Virus record (IMG/VR): IMGVR_UViG_3300042878_000537
Span: 1-33,063 of that record
Length of the DNA: 33,063 nt
Source: a virus
Reading direction: 5' to 3' (one strand)
The first letter of the stretch is position 1. The number at the start of each line of letters is the position of its first letter. This document shows positions 24,401 to 32,191 of this stretch, piece by piece. The translations under genes were made by a program, and so were the position numbers. The notes beneath the pieces were generated by a model. It worked only from the letters and a program-made list of their open reading frames with translations. It had not been told where the DNA came from and did no database searches.

Positions 24401-27400
24401 ATGTTTGAGCTAGTGCACTGGTACTTGCTCCAGACTTACTTGCTTTGCTTGTTGTGTCTCCAGTGTGTGCTCCAACATTTTGAGAAAATTGATCCCATAG
24501 ATGTGCAACTTCTGGATTATTTCCTACTGTAGATTTTATTCTATTATTTGCTAACTTCCAGTAATCATTATTAGCATCACCAACACTAGTACCTTGTCTA
24601 TTTAATACCTCAAGATATTTATCATATATTAATTTAGATGTTTGTTCTGCTTCTACTTTGCTTATAATACCGTTTGATGCAAGAGAACTTAAAAATTGCT
24701 CTGTAGACCCTCTATGAATGCTACCCGATGACTTCATTGCTGCTGCTAAAAGTCTCCCTGGTATAGAACCATTTTTCATTTTTAGATTAAGACTTTGTCT
24801 AGTTATTTTTCCAGCCTTTTTTTGTTTTGGTGTGCCAAATTCTTCTAATATTGCTGGATCGGTAATATCACCAATGTATAGCCCAGCTGTTCCCTTTAAA
24901 CTATAAACTCTTGATAAGTCCCCAGTAAATCCTGGCAAAACTTTAAGTACTTCTTGACCGCTAAGTCCGCTAGTCTTAACATCCCATCCTTCTTTTACTG
25001 GTCCAGAAGATCCCAGGTTGTACATAGGGCCATTAGATCCTTGTCCATTTATCTCTTGAAGTAATGGTAAGTTTGCAGCCGTGGCTTCTTTATTTATTAC
25101 AAATTCCCCAGGAGTAAGCATTGCTGGAACAGTATCTGTATTCCCAGAACCTGGTACAGTTCCTCCCGTTGCCATTCTTTTTGGAATAGTTGTTTCAGTG
25201 CTATATGGAGCTCCAAATGTCTTAACTCCTAATCCTTGTGCAATTTGATTCAGAAGATTTCTTGTTCTTCCTGGACGAGACAATTCTTTCATATTAGACT
25301 TGCCCGCATTATTTACTACTGGTTGATTTAACAATGGCACTGATGTTAAATTAATACTTCTTCCTTGTTGTCCAGCTATGTCTACTGCTGCCCCAGCAAT
25401 CATTTTTTCTACTTGTGCATTTAATGCAATAATTTTTACTCTTGCTTGATCTACCGTTATTTTCCCCGCTTGCAATTGTGCAACAATTGCTGAAGATTCA
25501 GTTGCTGCATTTTTAATAAGAGATGTCATTGATGGAAGCAATGCTTGATAAGATGCTGATAATTCGTTTGTTATTAATCCCGTTCTTGAAACTTCTTGCT
25601 TAAGCAATTTAATTTCTGTATCTGATTGCATAGCAAGTGCGCCTGTCATTGCATGCCATTTAGCCGCCTCTTGTGCAACAACTCCAGTTGATGCGCCTCC
25701 AATTGAAGTAAGTCCTGGAATCTTTGGCAAATCTCCTTCTGCATATATCTGTGGATTGTTACCAATTTTTTGATTAACTTTTGGAGCTCCTGGGACTACG
25801 CCAAAAATAGTTTGTGCCGATCTTTGATCGGTTGTCATTCCAGCTACTGGATTCATGTGTGACATAGATCTTGTATCTTGTGGACTTAGTAGTGGATGAT
25901 TTGGATTAACCTGTCTTCCGCCTGCTGCAACAATTGTTCCTCCCATAGTTGTAAATGCAGGCGATACCGATATTTGTCCAGACTTTGCCTTCTGTTCAAG
26001 AATTGTAAATTCTGCAATTAATCCTTGTATTGCTGTTTTTAATACTGTTGCTGCTTTTGCGTCATTGTAAAATGTTGCCTCTGCAAGTGATCCTGCTTTT
26101 GATGCTGCTAAAATTTCTGGAGTAAGCATCTTCCAGCCTTCTCCTCCTTTAAATAAAGATCTAAAGTGTGAAGCGCCTTTAATAATATATCCGAAGAAGT
26201 TTGCAAGAACACCAGTTAACATAATAACTGGACCTATAATTGCTGTAAGCCCTGTAACAAGTGTTAAAATAGTTTTTACTGGGGCTGGAAGCTTGCTAAC
26301 AAATTTTACAATGCTATCTACTACATTAACAAAAAATGTTTGAACCTTAAGAAATTCTTCGCCAATTCCAGCAAGATCTGCCTTTAGGGACTCAACCGCT
26401 CTTTTATATTTTCCAGATGCGGACTCTGTAACAAGACTTAACTCTCGGCTTGCCACATTTGCTAAATCTTGTGAACTTGTTTTCATAAGATCCATTACCT
26501 GCAAAGTTTGACTTCCCTGTCTTCCAAGGTTCTCAAACAAAGCGTTCATTCTTGCAAATTGGAATTTACCAAATAACTGCTCAATAGCCTGTTGCTTTTG
26601 TAATGGATTTAAAGAGTCAAGAGCAGACTGTAGCTCTAAAATCATTCCTGTTAAATCTCCTGCATTATCATTAACAATATTCTTTAAACTTATTCCCATT
26701 GCTCCAAATGACTCTTGTGCAACCTTTGTTGGATTAATTAATGACGCAAGTGCTGACTTTAAAGCATTAGCACCTTCTGATGCATTTATTCCGCCTTCTT
26801 TCATTGCTGTTAGATATAAAGCCAAATCTTTTACGCTTCCTCCAAGCCCTTGAACAACTGGACCAGCTTTTGGAATTGCTTCAATCAAATCTGCAAGGCT
26901 TGTTGAGGTTTGGTTTTCAACTGAGTTTAAGAAGTTAATTGATTCAGTTAGCTGTTCTGTATTTTGTTTAAATGCATTTTGAATTGCAAGAGTTGCCTTC
27001 ATTGCATCTTGTCTATCAACTTCACCAAGTACTGCTAATCTAGTAGTTTCTTTTACTGACCCTAGAAGATCATTACCAGTTTTACCAGTTGCGGCAACGT
27101 CCGCAGCAAGCTGGATTGTTTCTTTAAATGATGTTCCGTATGCCTTTGCTAATTCTTTTGCTGTAGCCGATACTTCATTTCTAATTTTTGTAAGATCGGC
27201 ACTAGAAGTTGCTGCAACTCCTCCATAAACCTTTGTAAGTCTTGTAAGTTCTGCATCTGCTTCTCTAAATGATTTTGCTGCCGCCATTCCAAATGCCGCT
27301 AAAGGAACTGTAAGTCCTACTGTAAGCTGACGACCTGCCCACTGTGTATTCTTACCCCAGTTAATAAGTTGTACTCCGCCATCTTGAATAACCTTATTCA

Positions 27401-27881
27401 TTATCTGAAGTTCTTGTCTTGCTAATGCTGTCTTGTTCTTTACGGCATCAAGCCCTTGAGGAATATGAACGCTATATTGCATCAACCCCTGGGCATTTTT
27501 GCCAAGGGGTTGGACAATTGCATTTTGTAGTGCTACTTGCTGCTTAGCAAGTTCTCTAATTAATCCGCCTTGGGTCTTTGTATGCTGTTGAAATGTTTGA
27601 AAGTAATTCTTTAACTTAAGTTGACCTGAGTCAAGGTTCTTGCCAAACTTTTCAACATCTGATGTCAATGTTACGAAGTGTGTTGCAAACTGTCCAGTTC
27701 GTCTTAGGTTTTCTCCAAATGAACGATTCATTACAGAAACTTGATTTGCAAGTTTTGCGTCAGAAGCAATTATTTGTGCTTGTAATTTAGATAGTGAGGC
27801 TGTTACCTTATTAACATCTGCAATAAGACCTGAGAAGTCGGCATTAGCGACTATGTTTGTTACTATATTCTCATCAGCCAT
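21483..27881 (-). CDS. Tail tape measure protein
   Basis: At 2132 residues this is the longest gene. It begins with coiled coils, then a TP901-type core at about 200-395 (FREADAELTRLTKVYGG, ALYLTAMKEGGINASEGANAL). A hydrophobic stretch follows at about 534-564 (VKTILTLVTGLTAIIGPVIM), likely inserted into the host membrane. A central GGTVPGSGNTDTVPAMLTPGEF motif lies near 920 and a Gly/Met-rich segment near 1250-1300. Long helices (1400-1850) precede a C-terminal IVGDRGPELIFG motif near 2039, typical of tape measure ends. At roughly 0.15 nm per residue it would specify a tail of about 320 nm. It follows the frameshifted chaperone gene as expected. The Shine-Dalgarno GGAG is unusually far (13 bases) from the ATG. 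Lytic domains were not recognised. Confidence 0.93.
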   Translation of the reverse strand: MADENIVTNIVANADFSGLIADVNKVTASLSKLQAQIIASDAKLANQVSVMNRSFGENLRRTGQFATHFVTLTSDVEKFGKNLDSGQLKLKNYFQTFQQHTKTQGGLIRELAKQQVALQNAIVQPLGKNAQGLMQYSVHIPQGLDAVKNKTALARQELQIMNKVIQDGGVQLINWGKNTQWAGRQLTVGLTVPLAAFGMAAAKSFREADAELTRLTKVYGGVAATSSADLTKIRNEVSATAKELAKAYGTSFKETIQLAADVAATGKTGNDLLGSVKETTRLAVLGEVDRQDAMKATLAIQNAFKQNTEQLTESINFLNSVENQTSTSLADLIEAIPKAGPVVQGLGGSVKDLALYLTAMKEGGINASEGANALKSALASLINPTKVAQESFGAMGISLKNIVNDNAGDLTGMILELQSALDSLNPLQKQQAIEQLFGKFQFARMNALFENLGRQGSQTLQVMDLMKTSSQDLANVASRELSLVTESASGKYKRAVESLKADLAGIGEEFLKVQTFFVNVVDSIVKFVSKLPAPVKTILTLVTGLTAIIGPVIMLTGVLANFFGYIIKGASHFRSLFKGGEGWKMLTPEILAASKAGSLAEATFYNDAKAATVLKTAIQGLIAEFTILEQKAKSGQISVSPAFTTMGGTIVAAGGRQVNPNHPLLSPQDTRSMSHMNPVAGMTTDQRSAQTIFGVVPGAPKVNQKIGNNPQIYAEGDLPKIPGLTSIGGASTGVVAQEAAKWHAMTGALAMQSDTEIKLLKQEVSRTGLITNELSASYQALLPSMTSLIKNAATESSAIVAQLQAGKITVDQARVKIIALNAQVEKMIAGAAVDIAGQQGRSINLTSVPLLNQPVVNNAGKSNMKELSRPGRTRNLLNQIAQGLGVKTFGAPYSTETTIPKRMATGGTVPGSGNTDTVPAMLTPGEFVINKEATAANLPLLQEINGQGSNGPMYNLGSSGPVKEGWDVKTSGLSGQEVLKVLPGFTGDLSRVYSLKGTAGLYIGDITDPAILEEFGTPKQKKAGKITRQSLNLKMKNGSIPGRLLAAAMKSSGSIHRGSTEQFLSSLASNGIISKVEAEQTSKLIYDKYLEVLNRQGTSVGDANNDYWKLANNRIKSTVGNNPEVAHLWDQFSQNVGAHTGDTTSKASKSGASTSALAQTLTTTDGKKIKVGTLEGSGGALFAHAKSPEPFMSRLAKSGLGKWVFAAGLSRGRGASGPLAALPRRANRGGRIGFNSGGMVPGYMSGGQVKGYRMGGMVAQMGLGMLGSMGGQSLGQSIGGDMGGSLGGMAGFMLPGMLMGGRGGSELDISSKLEKSVFANNKLGQSLAGTVFQGGKLKSTLAQVALGLTKFNLVTGVAVGVAAGLYTAYKKNQEQLKLNALGFGLTAESAGKAGLKYVDYNQKIKDSIQKSKDLMEANKLAYESMTQAGIPIKMTITEYGKLKEEVKNVYSEQIKLINSTKKAELGDVAVRLKTQLMAAGMTAEESTKKIYAMLSLSKNSGLAAASTVGNKDFNAITDAKTAAGGSLKSFDTAVRLGEAQSQASALNTSLTAIDAGVDEIVRKSEEAARKDKSNKTEAISRLDAEIQMMDYLNTSKYKQVTLTKQAISEMAKSNPAIKELANNTDTVLSIFQKLRLQAAGLSGDLSTLNAAQAQALYNLSNVISKQVIANNKSSNGLLSDEYSKLKTLESQRAAAARSMAGQSVKSQIDSKQRLKDLQSQIDATNKLADSRIKALDASKAEADLNREMQSAKLELQFAESTGNTQQAAQARLRYQSALESIQTEGQKKSIQAAADKANAAPLAEIKKINDANEKISNAAALAADSITVFDKKIAALTLTIDNLNTAQAAYELNLQKYLADNPGKTRADYQKTSEGREAAAGLVAPTIAAGGKVAKANAGYPGKNGWVDAVTPGGSAADFAAKAFTVTNFYINNKSLEEYLKATGMGAMGSTPTSIPKSSAAGSYGGGTYVSLSQLEQSGAKKKFSGPGDRTGSYVGSSFTDPKGQKWVVTADAGYAGFAVKKAGYGMKDIDPRIPTIVGDRGPELIFGNMVIPNLADVPYASPSYNVPSAAKQLSSVGTNSGNSSVVVNQSFYQAPGENTDAFMRKVTQATVAAIGKDAKINRSQIGESRSI

Positions 27882-27891
27882 TTATCAGTAT

Positions 27892-28559
27892 TTACTCCTT
27901 AACATATCCTAGCCCTACTCCAATTCCAAATCCAGACTCTGCTGCAAATTGTCCTTGTAGTGAAACTACATCGTCTCCACTTGCTTGTATTCCCAGAGCC
28001 CTTCTTTGAACATCTTCAAAGGTAGAACTGCTTTCTTTTTCTGTATCATCTTCTAAATTAATACCCTTAAGGCTTGCGGTAAACTTTCTGCTTTCCGTTT
28101 CCTTTTTAGATATTGCTTTTAAAGTTTGAATGAGTTCTGGCATTGAAAGATTTGACTCTAGGTCATCGTAACTCCGCCAATGTCCTAGAAGAAAAACCTC
28201 TCCTTCTAAGGCAGCTAGATCTAGTTCATCCCAGCTAGAACCGCCGCCTGAGTTAAATTTGAGGACTCTTCGTCCATCTTAATTCCACCGCAAATTTCAA
28301 GAATGCGATTGATTGTTGGAATATCCAACGCATCTTCAAACGCATCTCTATCCTTAACAAGATCTGGAACTTGCTTTTCTAGAGCAACTCCACAGGCCTC
28401 AATAAGTACATCTAGTGATTCAGTCTGATCTTCAGCCGTTGCAGTTTTTTGAATAACTGCCATAAATTTTCTTAGCTCTTTAATTGATAATGGTTTTAAA
28501 GTAACGGTTGTTCCGTTTTGTAGTTTCACTTCTTCTGTGCTGTATATCGTAGTTGCCAA
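27892..28559 (-). CDS. Tail assembly chaperone GT, -1 frameshift product
   Basis: The upstream chaperone frame is read to the heptamer at 28260-28254 (102 codons). The ribosome then slips -1 and continues NSGGGSSWDELDLAALEGEV and onward to the stop at 27892, adding 120 residues for 222 in total. The -1 frame is open without a break across the join. The tape measure gene follows directly, as in lambda G/GT and most siphoviruses, where the two chaperone forms coat the tape measure before tube assembly. A free-standing reading of the downstream part from an internal ATG at 28143 has no Shine-Dalgarno and is considered an artefact. Confidence 0.85.
28210..28260 (-). promoter_or_regulatory. Programmed -1 ribosomal frameshift signal
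   Basis: The slippery heptamer A-AAT-TTA (28260-28254) fits the XXXYYYZ rule in the zero frame of the chaperone gene. After a 5-base spacer, GGCGGC (28248-28243) can pair with GCTGCC (28215-28210) and, inside it, TCTAG (28239-28235) with CTAGA (28224-28220). The zero-frame stop (28223-28221) lies within this stem. Confidence 0.82.
28221..28559 (-). CDS. Tail assembly chaperone G (unshifted product)
   Basis: The 112-residue protein is mainly helical with an N-terminal beta hairpin (TTIYSTEEVKLQNGTTVTLKPL), then helices such as IKELRKFMAVIQKTA and ESLDVLIEACGVALEKQV. This is the usual layout of tail assembly chaperones encoded between the tube protein and the tape measure. It starts with TTG at 28559, behind a strong AGGAGG placed 6 bases upstream. 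The last dozen codons overlap the -1 frame used by the GT form. The operon promoter lies about 30 bases before the start. Confidence 0.85.
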   Translation of the reverse strand: MATTIYSTEEVKLQNGTTVTLKPLSIKELRKFMAVIQKTATAEDQTESLDVLIEACGVALEKQVPDLVKDRDAFEDALDIPTINRILEICGGIKMDEESSNLTQAAVLAGMN

Positions 28560-28588
28560 TTTAATCCTCCTAGGATCTAGTCTTAATT

Positions 28589-28617
28589 ATTATAACATAT
28601 AGGTATTATCGACACAA
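28589..28617 (-). promoter_or_regulatory. Extended -10 promoter of the tail assembly operon
   Basis: Minus strand TATGTTATAATAATTA carries a perfect TATAAT (28594-28589) with TGT in front, and TTGTGT (28617-28612) 17 bases upstream as a weak -35. It lies directly after the terminator at 28623-28646 and about 30 bases before the chaperone start. The string TATGTTAyAAT is shared with the promoter at 10833-10860. Confidence 0.65.
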
Positions 28618-28622
28618 ATGAG

Positions 28623-28646
28623 AAACCCCCAGTTTCCTGGGGGTTT
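28623..28646. terminator. Intrinsic terminator after the major tail protein gene
   Basis: AAACCCCCAG (28623-28632) and CTGGGGGTTT (28637-28646) form a perfect 10-bp GC-rich stem. On the minus strand the loop is GAAA, a GNRA-type tetraloop, and the stem is followed by TTTCTCATTT. It is 20 bases past the stop of the tail tube gene and would separate that abundant message from the tape measure operon. Confidence 0.85.
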
Positions 28647-28666
28647 TCATTAATAAATTGAATTTA

Positions 28667-29377
28667 TTATGCTACTAATACACGGTCAATAATCTTGCCG
28701 TATTCTGAGCCAGAGTAGTTAGCATCTGGTAGAAGACGGAAAGTCACTGGGAATGTAGTTGCAGTTGTACGTGCAAGAGAGTGCTGTGACTGTTGTACAG
28801 ACAAAACACGACGTGCATAATATACACGCTCAGATGAAGTTGAACCTGCTGTTGGAGCCTGTCCGACTGCAATTAATTGACGCTCTGTTGGAGCTGCACC
28901 AAGGGAACCTGCTGCTAGACCAAGCTCTTGCTTAGCTGTTGCGCCTGTTCCTGTTACTGCTGAAAGTGTGCTTGAGCTCTGTCCGAACACTGTTACAATG
29001 TTCTCTAGAGTACCTTCTGACATTTCTGTTGCAATCATAACTTCCATTGCAGACTTGAAAAGCTTAGCTGTATCAAGTAGCTGATCAACTGTTACTGAAT
29101 CAAATGTTGGGTTATATGTAATTTGAAGACCATTGTTGGTAAAACCAACGTTACGGTATCCAAAAAGTCCTGCTGTTTGGTTTACGTTATTAAGCGTAGT
29201 TGCGTATGATGCTCCAGATACGAAAGCTGGAACTCCTACTGTTGTTGCGCCTGCTGTAATAGCGACGCCTGCTTCTGCGTTAGCGATGTAATCTGAATCG
29301 TTAATGTCAATAGTTGACAAGAACAATGGAGATGCGCCAACTAGAATGTTTTTAGCATTACCTACGGATTGTGCCAT
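28667..29377 (-). CDS. Major tail (tube) protein
   Basis: The 236-residue protein is alanine-, glycine- and threonine-rich with no cysteine, and opens MAQSVGNAKNILVGASPLFL. Strands such as VGFTNNGLQITYNPTFDSVTV, then a helix (DQLLDTAKLFKSAMEVMIATEM), then ERQLIAVGQAP and FPVTFRLLPDANYSGSEYGK fit the tail-tube fold (beta sandwich with one helix). It lies between tail terminator and chaperone genes, is flanked by its own upstream AT-rich region and a strong terminator, and has an AGGAGG ribosome-binding site, all signs of high expression. Its codons look more GC-rich than those of the neighbours, consistent with selection for efficient translation. Confidence 0.85.
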   Translation of the reverse strand: MAQSVGNAKNILVGASPLFLSTIDINDSDYIANAEAGVAITAGATTVGVPAFVSGASYATTLNNVNQTAGLFGYRNVGFTNNGLQITYNPTFDSVTVDQLLDTAKLFKSAMEVMIATEMSEGTLENIVTVFGQSSSTLSAVTGTGATAKQELGLAAGSLGAAPTERQLIAVGQAPTAGSTSSERVYYARRVLSVQQSQHSLARTTATTFPVTFRLLPDANYSGSEYGKIIDRVLVA

Positions 29378-29379
29378 AG

Positions 29380-29425
29380 TTATTTTCCTCCTATTTATAA
29401 AAATATATATATATTGTTGTAAATC
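29380..29425 (-). promoter_or_regulatory. AT-rich region upstream of the tail tube gene, possible promoter
   Basis: The 117-base gap before the tube gene contains an alternating TA tract (about 29402-29414), a TTTACA and a TATAAA separated by 18 bases, and an AGGAGG. Spacing would put the transcript start almost on the Shine-Dalgarno, so the promoter call is weak, although a highly expressed gene preceded by such a gap probably has one. Confidence 0.3.
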
Positions 29426-29494
29426 ATTAAATCTTGGCTGGCTAGGCCCTTCCCTCTATGTACAATAATAGAGTATAATGCGCCCAAAGGCAAA

Positions 29495-30004
29495 CTAAAG
29501 GAATCTACCTAATGAGTCTAGATGTCTTGCGTATTTGACCTCAAGAATCACATCGGTAGACAAAAATCCTGCTAATTCTTCAGATGGGGTTGTTGGAGAT
29601 ATATCGGCAACAAATATACTAAAGAATTTGAACTTGTTAGATAGGCCAGAATAGGCATTAGCATCCCTTGCCGAATCATCCATTCTTCTGAATAGATCTG
29701 TCATTAAGTTTCTAATTTCATTGATCTCTGAAACATCTGTTGAATATATAGTGAACATAATCTGCTCACAGCATATTGCCCAGTTGTCCTCATATGATAG
29801 CCCTATCTTGTCATAGACTATGTGTTTCTTCCCGCTCAAAAATTGATTCATTTCTGCAGACTGCTGAACAGGAATAATAGGTACAATTTCTTGCCCAATA
29901 TTCTCAGAATAATAGTCTGTGGCTGCAAAAATATTGTTAGACTTTAATTGTGCCCACAAGTACTTCCTTAAATCAAGCATTATGTCTGCTTTATAGTCTG
30001 TCAT
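29495..30004 (-). CDS. Tail terminator-like protein
   Basis: The 169-residue protein sits just before the major tail protein, where siphoviruses encode the terminator that caps the tube. It begins TDYKADIMLDLRKYLWAQL and contains EQIMFTIYSTDVSEINEIRNLM followed by a helix and strands ending TDVILEVKY, the alpha/beta order of gpU-like terminators. The start overlaps the previous stop as ATGA. The fold is inferred from position, size and secondary structure pattern. Confidence 0.68.
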   Translation of the reverse strand: MTDYKADIMLDLRKYLWAQLKSNNIFAATDYYSENIGQEIVPIIPVQQSAEMNQFLSGKKHIVYDKIGLSYEDNWAICCEQIMFTIYSTDVSEINEIRNLMTDLFRRMDDSARDANAYSGLSNKFKFFSIFVADISPTTPSEELAGFLSTDVILEVKYARHLDSLGRFL

Positions 30005-30783
30005 ACTGCACCTCCAAATGCTGAGGCAATTGCTGAACTTGCCTGCATATTTAATGTATTTGGCGAAAATGAATATTTAACCTTTTTAATATCTGATGGC
30101 AACTTCATTGCTTTAGTTAAAGATGAATTAAATAGTCTTTGAAACCCTGAATTCTTAATTGATAAATTAACTAGATTTCCTGTAAAGAACTGAGCATATG
30201 CAATTTGAAATCTTCCAGTTGCCTTGCCTCCGCCAGGCCTTGTAACGGTCACAGAAGCCCCTTTAGGCATATACACTACTCCAATACTAGTTTCAAATAC
30301 TAAGCGCTCTGCGGCCCTTGGGCGAATTACTAAGGGCATTCCAGCTTCCATGACAGAAGCTTTTTTAGAAAACACATATCTACTCTTACCAAAACTATTT
30401 GGCACTGAAGATTTTGATAATAATAATGATGATTTTATTTTAAAAGAAAGGCCCGATGAACTTATTACGTTTAAATCAAATAGCCTTGATCCTGCGTTTC
30501 CAGTCTTATTCCACTCATACACATGGTGAAGTGATTTAGGATTAACCCTAGCCTGAGAGTCTACATATAGGCCAAAATCTTTCTCTAACTGTTTAAATAT
30601 AACTGATTGAAATTTATCTTGAAACTGCTTATTAGTTGTTATCTTTGATACAACCTGTGCCTGATAATATACTGCTGCAGATATTTGTGCAACCGTACTA
30701 TCTTTTAAAATCTTACCCGAAGTTCCAGACATGCCTTTTTGCAAACCGCTGGCTGCTGTTACTAGGACTGCGCTATTATCCAA
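30001..30783 (-). CDS. Tail completion / neck protein (HK97 gp10-like position)
   Basis: The 260-residue protein opens with a helix (about 30-80, AAVYYQAQVVSKITTNKQF), then ARVNPKSLHHVYEWNKTG, a motif remembered from neck or tail-completion proteins of several phages. Positively charged beta strands follow, rich in Ser, Phe and Lys. It probably joins head and tail. The start is TTG at 30783 and overlaps the upstream gene by 8 bases with only a weak AGAG site. The terminator gene overlaps its stop (ATGA). It is somewhat longer than most gp10-like proteins. Confidence 0.6.
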   Translation of the reverse strand: MDNSAVLVTAASGLQKGMSGTSGKILKDSTVAQISAAVYYQAQVVSKITTNKQFQDKFQSVIFKQLEKDFGLYVDSQARVNPKSLHHVYEWNKTGNAGSRLFDLNVISSSGLSFKIKSSLLLSKSSVPNSFGKSRYVFSKKASVMEAGMPLVIRPRAAERLVFETSIGVVYMPKGASVTVTRPGGGKATGRFQIAYAQFFTGNLVNLSIKNSGFQRLFNSSLTKAMKLPSDIKKVKYSFSPNTLNMQASSAIASAFGGAV

Positions 30784-31201
30784 TTCTCTGGTTTTCCGAT
30801 CTTTTAACAGTATGATTATATCCTAGAACTCCGCCAAAAGGATCTGTTATTGGAGTTGTTCCCATTACTTCATAGACTGTAGGGGTATTGGTAGGGAAAT
30901 TTAACTCTTCCCAAATAACGGTTCCTTCAGAGTCTCTAATGTTGGTAATTTTTTCTCTTAAAGTTATTTTTTCTGATGTTCTAACTTGTAATAGTTCTTC
31001 ATTTTTATACTTATTAGAGAAAGTTTGTTTGTCTCCCGAAGTGCTTGAAGAAGAGTTGCTAATATTTCCTTTTACGCTACATGAAACTGTTCTGTCAAAC
31101 TGCCATTCTTTTTTTATTGATCCAGTGTCTGGGTCTTGTAAGTCAAGCGGTCTGTAGACATCCATATACATGCTAAGAATAGAGTCAACAAGATCATACA
31201 T
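30776..31201 (-). CDS. Head-tail stopper-like protein
   Basis: The 141-residue protein follows the connector gene and is beta-rich with a central serine-rich loop (NISNSSSSTSGDKQTFS). Strands such as RTSEKITLREKITNIRDSEGTVIW and the ending FGGVLGYNHTVKRSE fit the small beta-barrel of stopper proteins (SPP1 gp16 type), which contain similar IxxR and position-dependent Gly motifs. Its ATG overlaps the previous stop (TAATG). Assignment depends mainly on gene order. Confidence 0.55.
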   Translation of the reverse strand: MYDLVDSILSMYMDVYRPLDLQDPDTGSIKKEWQFDRTVSCSVKGNISNSSSSTSGDKQTFSNKYKNEELLQVRTSEKITLREKITNIRDSEGTVIWEELNFPTNTPTVYEVMGTTPITDPFGGVLGYNHTVKRSENQRIG

Positions 31202-32181
31202 TAGATTACAACCATTTTATTGATAACATATGGTAGAAGTAGTTGATCTGCATATAGATTACCAGTTCCTGAATATGTACCAGAATTGTACTCGAATTTC
31301 CAGTCAAATGTTTGAATTGACTTCATGTACTTGTTACGCCAAACTTTATCCTTTGAAAAATAATCTTTCATTAATTCAATACATGCTAGATCAACTTCAT
31401 CTGGAACTTCTTCCCATCCAAATCTTCCCTGAACTCTATATGTTGATCCATTTGCAAAGACTCCATTCCATGTATCATTTATTGAAGGAGGAACCATACC
31501 ATTTGCTGTATAGACAGTATTATCAAGCATATCGGCTCTATTTATTCTTATTCCAAATCCGCTTTCTGAAATAATTGTATTATAGTTCCAATTATCGATA
31601 TCTTTTAAGGGGGCTATTAATAATATATCATTTTGATATAGCTCATGAATTTCTGCTAACTTATATGGCAGTGGTAAAACATCAGAGCCTGATCCATATG
31701 CAATTTGCACATCATCATATAAATAGAATTGCTGGCCTGTATAAGCTTCAATTAATTTTCTAGCATATCTTTCAGCGTTACATAATTCAGCATAAGATTT
31801 AGAATTAGGATCTGAAAAATCAGACCCCAATCCTAAAGAATCAATTGCTTGACTCAAATCCGTATATGGAGTTTGCACATAAACCTTATGGTTTATTTCT
31901 GTAGATACTGAACCAACTGTGTAAGACCAATTCAACCTAAGTTGTCTTTGTCTATCTGTATATGTTAATGGAATATATACAGAATATGTGCCTGAATCTA
32001 CTTCAGATTTTACTGCCGTTAATGTTGCAAGAATTGTTCCAGGGTTGATGGCTGGAACTATCGCTGGATCTTCTGTAATATCATATAGCCGAACAACTGG
32101 AAGACTGTCTGAGTCAGTTAGTTGCCCCTGCCAAAACACTTTGTGTGTTACTGGTGAATTTGAACCTACTAGAATTTCCAT
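31201..32181 (-). CDS. Head-tail connector (adaptor) protein with N-terminal Ig-like domain
   Basis: At 326 residues it is longer than classic gp6/gp15 adaptors. The first 105 or so residues form a beta-rich domain (THKVFWQGQLTDSDSLPVV, TYSVYIPLTYTDRQRQLRL). The rest has the adaptor pattern: a helix with AELCNAERYARKLIEAYTG, a beta domain, and a final helix region (VDLACIELMKDYFSKDK). It would bind beneath the portal and accept the tail. No Shine-Dalgarno is seen between the previous stop (32192) and this ATG, so translation may depend on reinitiation. The N-terminal domain could decorate the neck. Confidence 0.7.
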   Translation of the reverse strand: MEILVGSNSPVTHKVFWQGQLTDSDSLPVVRLYDITEDPAIVPAINPGTILATLTAVKSEVDSGTYSVYIPLTYTDRQRQLRLNWSYTVGSVSTEINHKVYVQTPYTDLSQAIDSLGLGSDFSDPNSKSYAELCNAERYARKLIEAYTGQQFYLYDDVQIAYGSGSDVLPLPYKLAEIHELYQNDILLIAPLKDIDNWNYNTIISESGFGIRINRADMLDNTVYTANGMVPPSINDTWNGVFANGSTYRVQGRFGWEEVPDEVDLACIELMKDYFSKDKVWRNKYMKSIQTFDWKFEYNSGTYSGTGNLYADQLLLPYVINKMVVI

Positions 32182-32191
32182 TTAATAAAGG

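Noticed and set aside
27892-28143. Free-standing 83-residue gene starting at an internal ATG
   Set aside because: No Shine-Dalgarno is present, and the same frame is open upstream to the slippery heptamer, so it is the tail of the GT frameshift product.
29455-29490. Plus-strand TATAAT and a CTCTAT/ATAGAG hairpin in the gap before the tube gene
   Set aside because: No usable -35, no gene on the plus strand to serve, and the 6-bp stem with an 8-base loop lacks a T tract.
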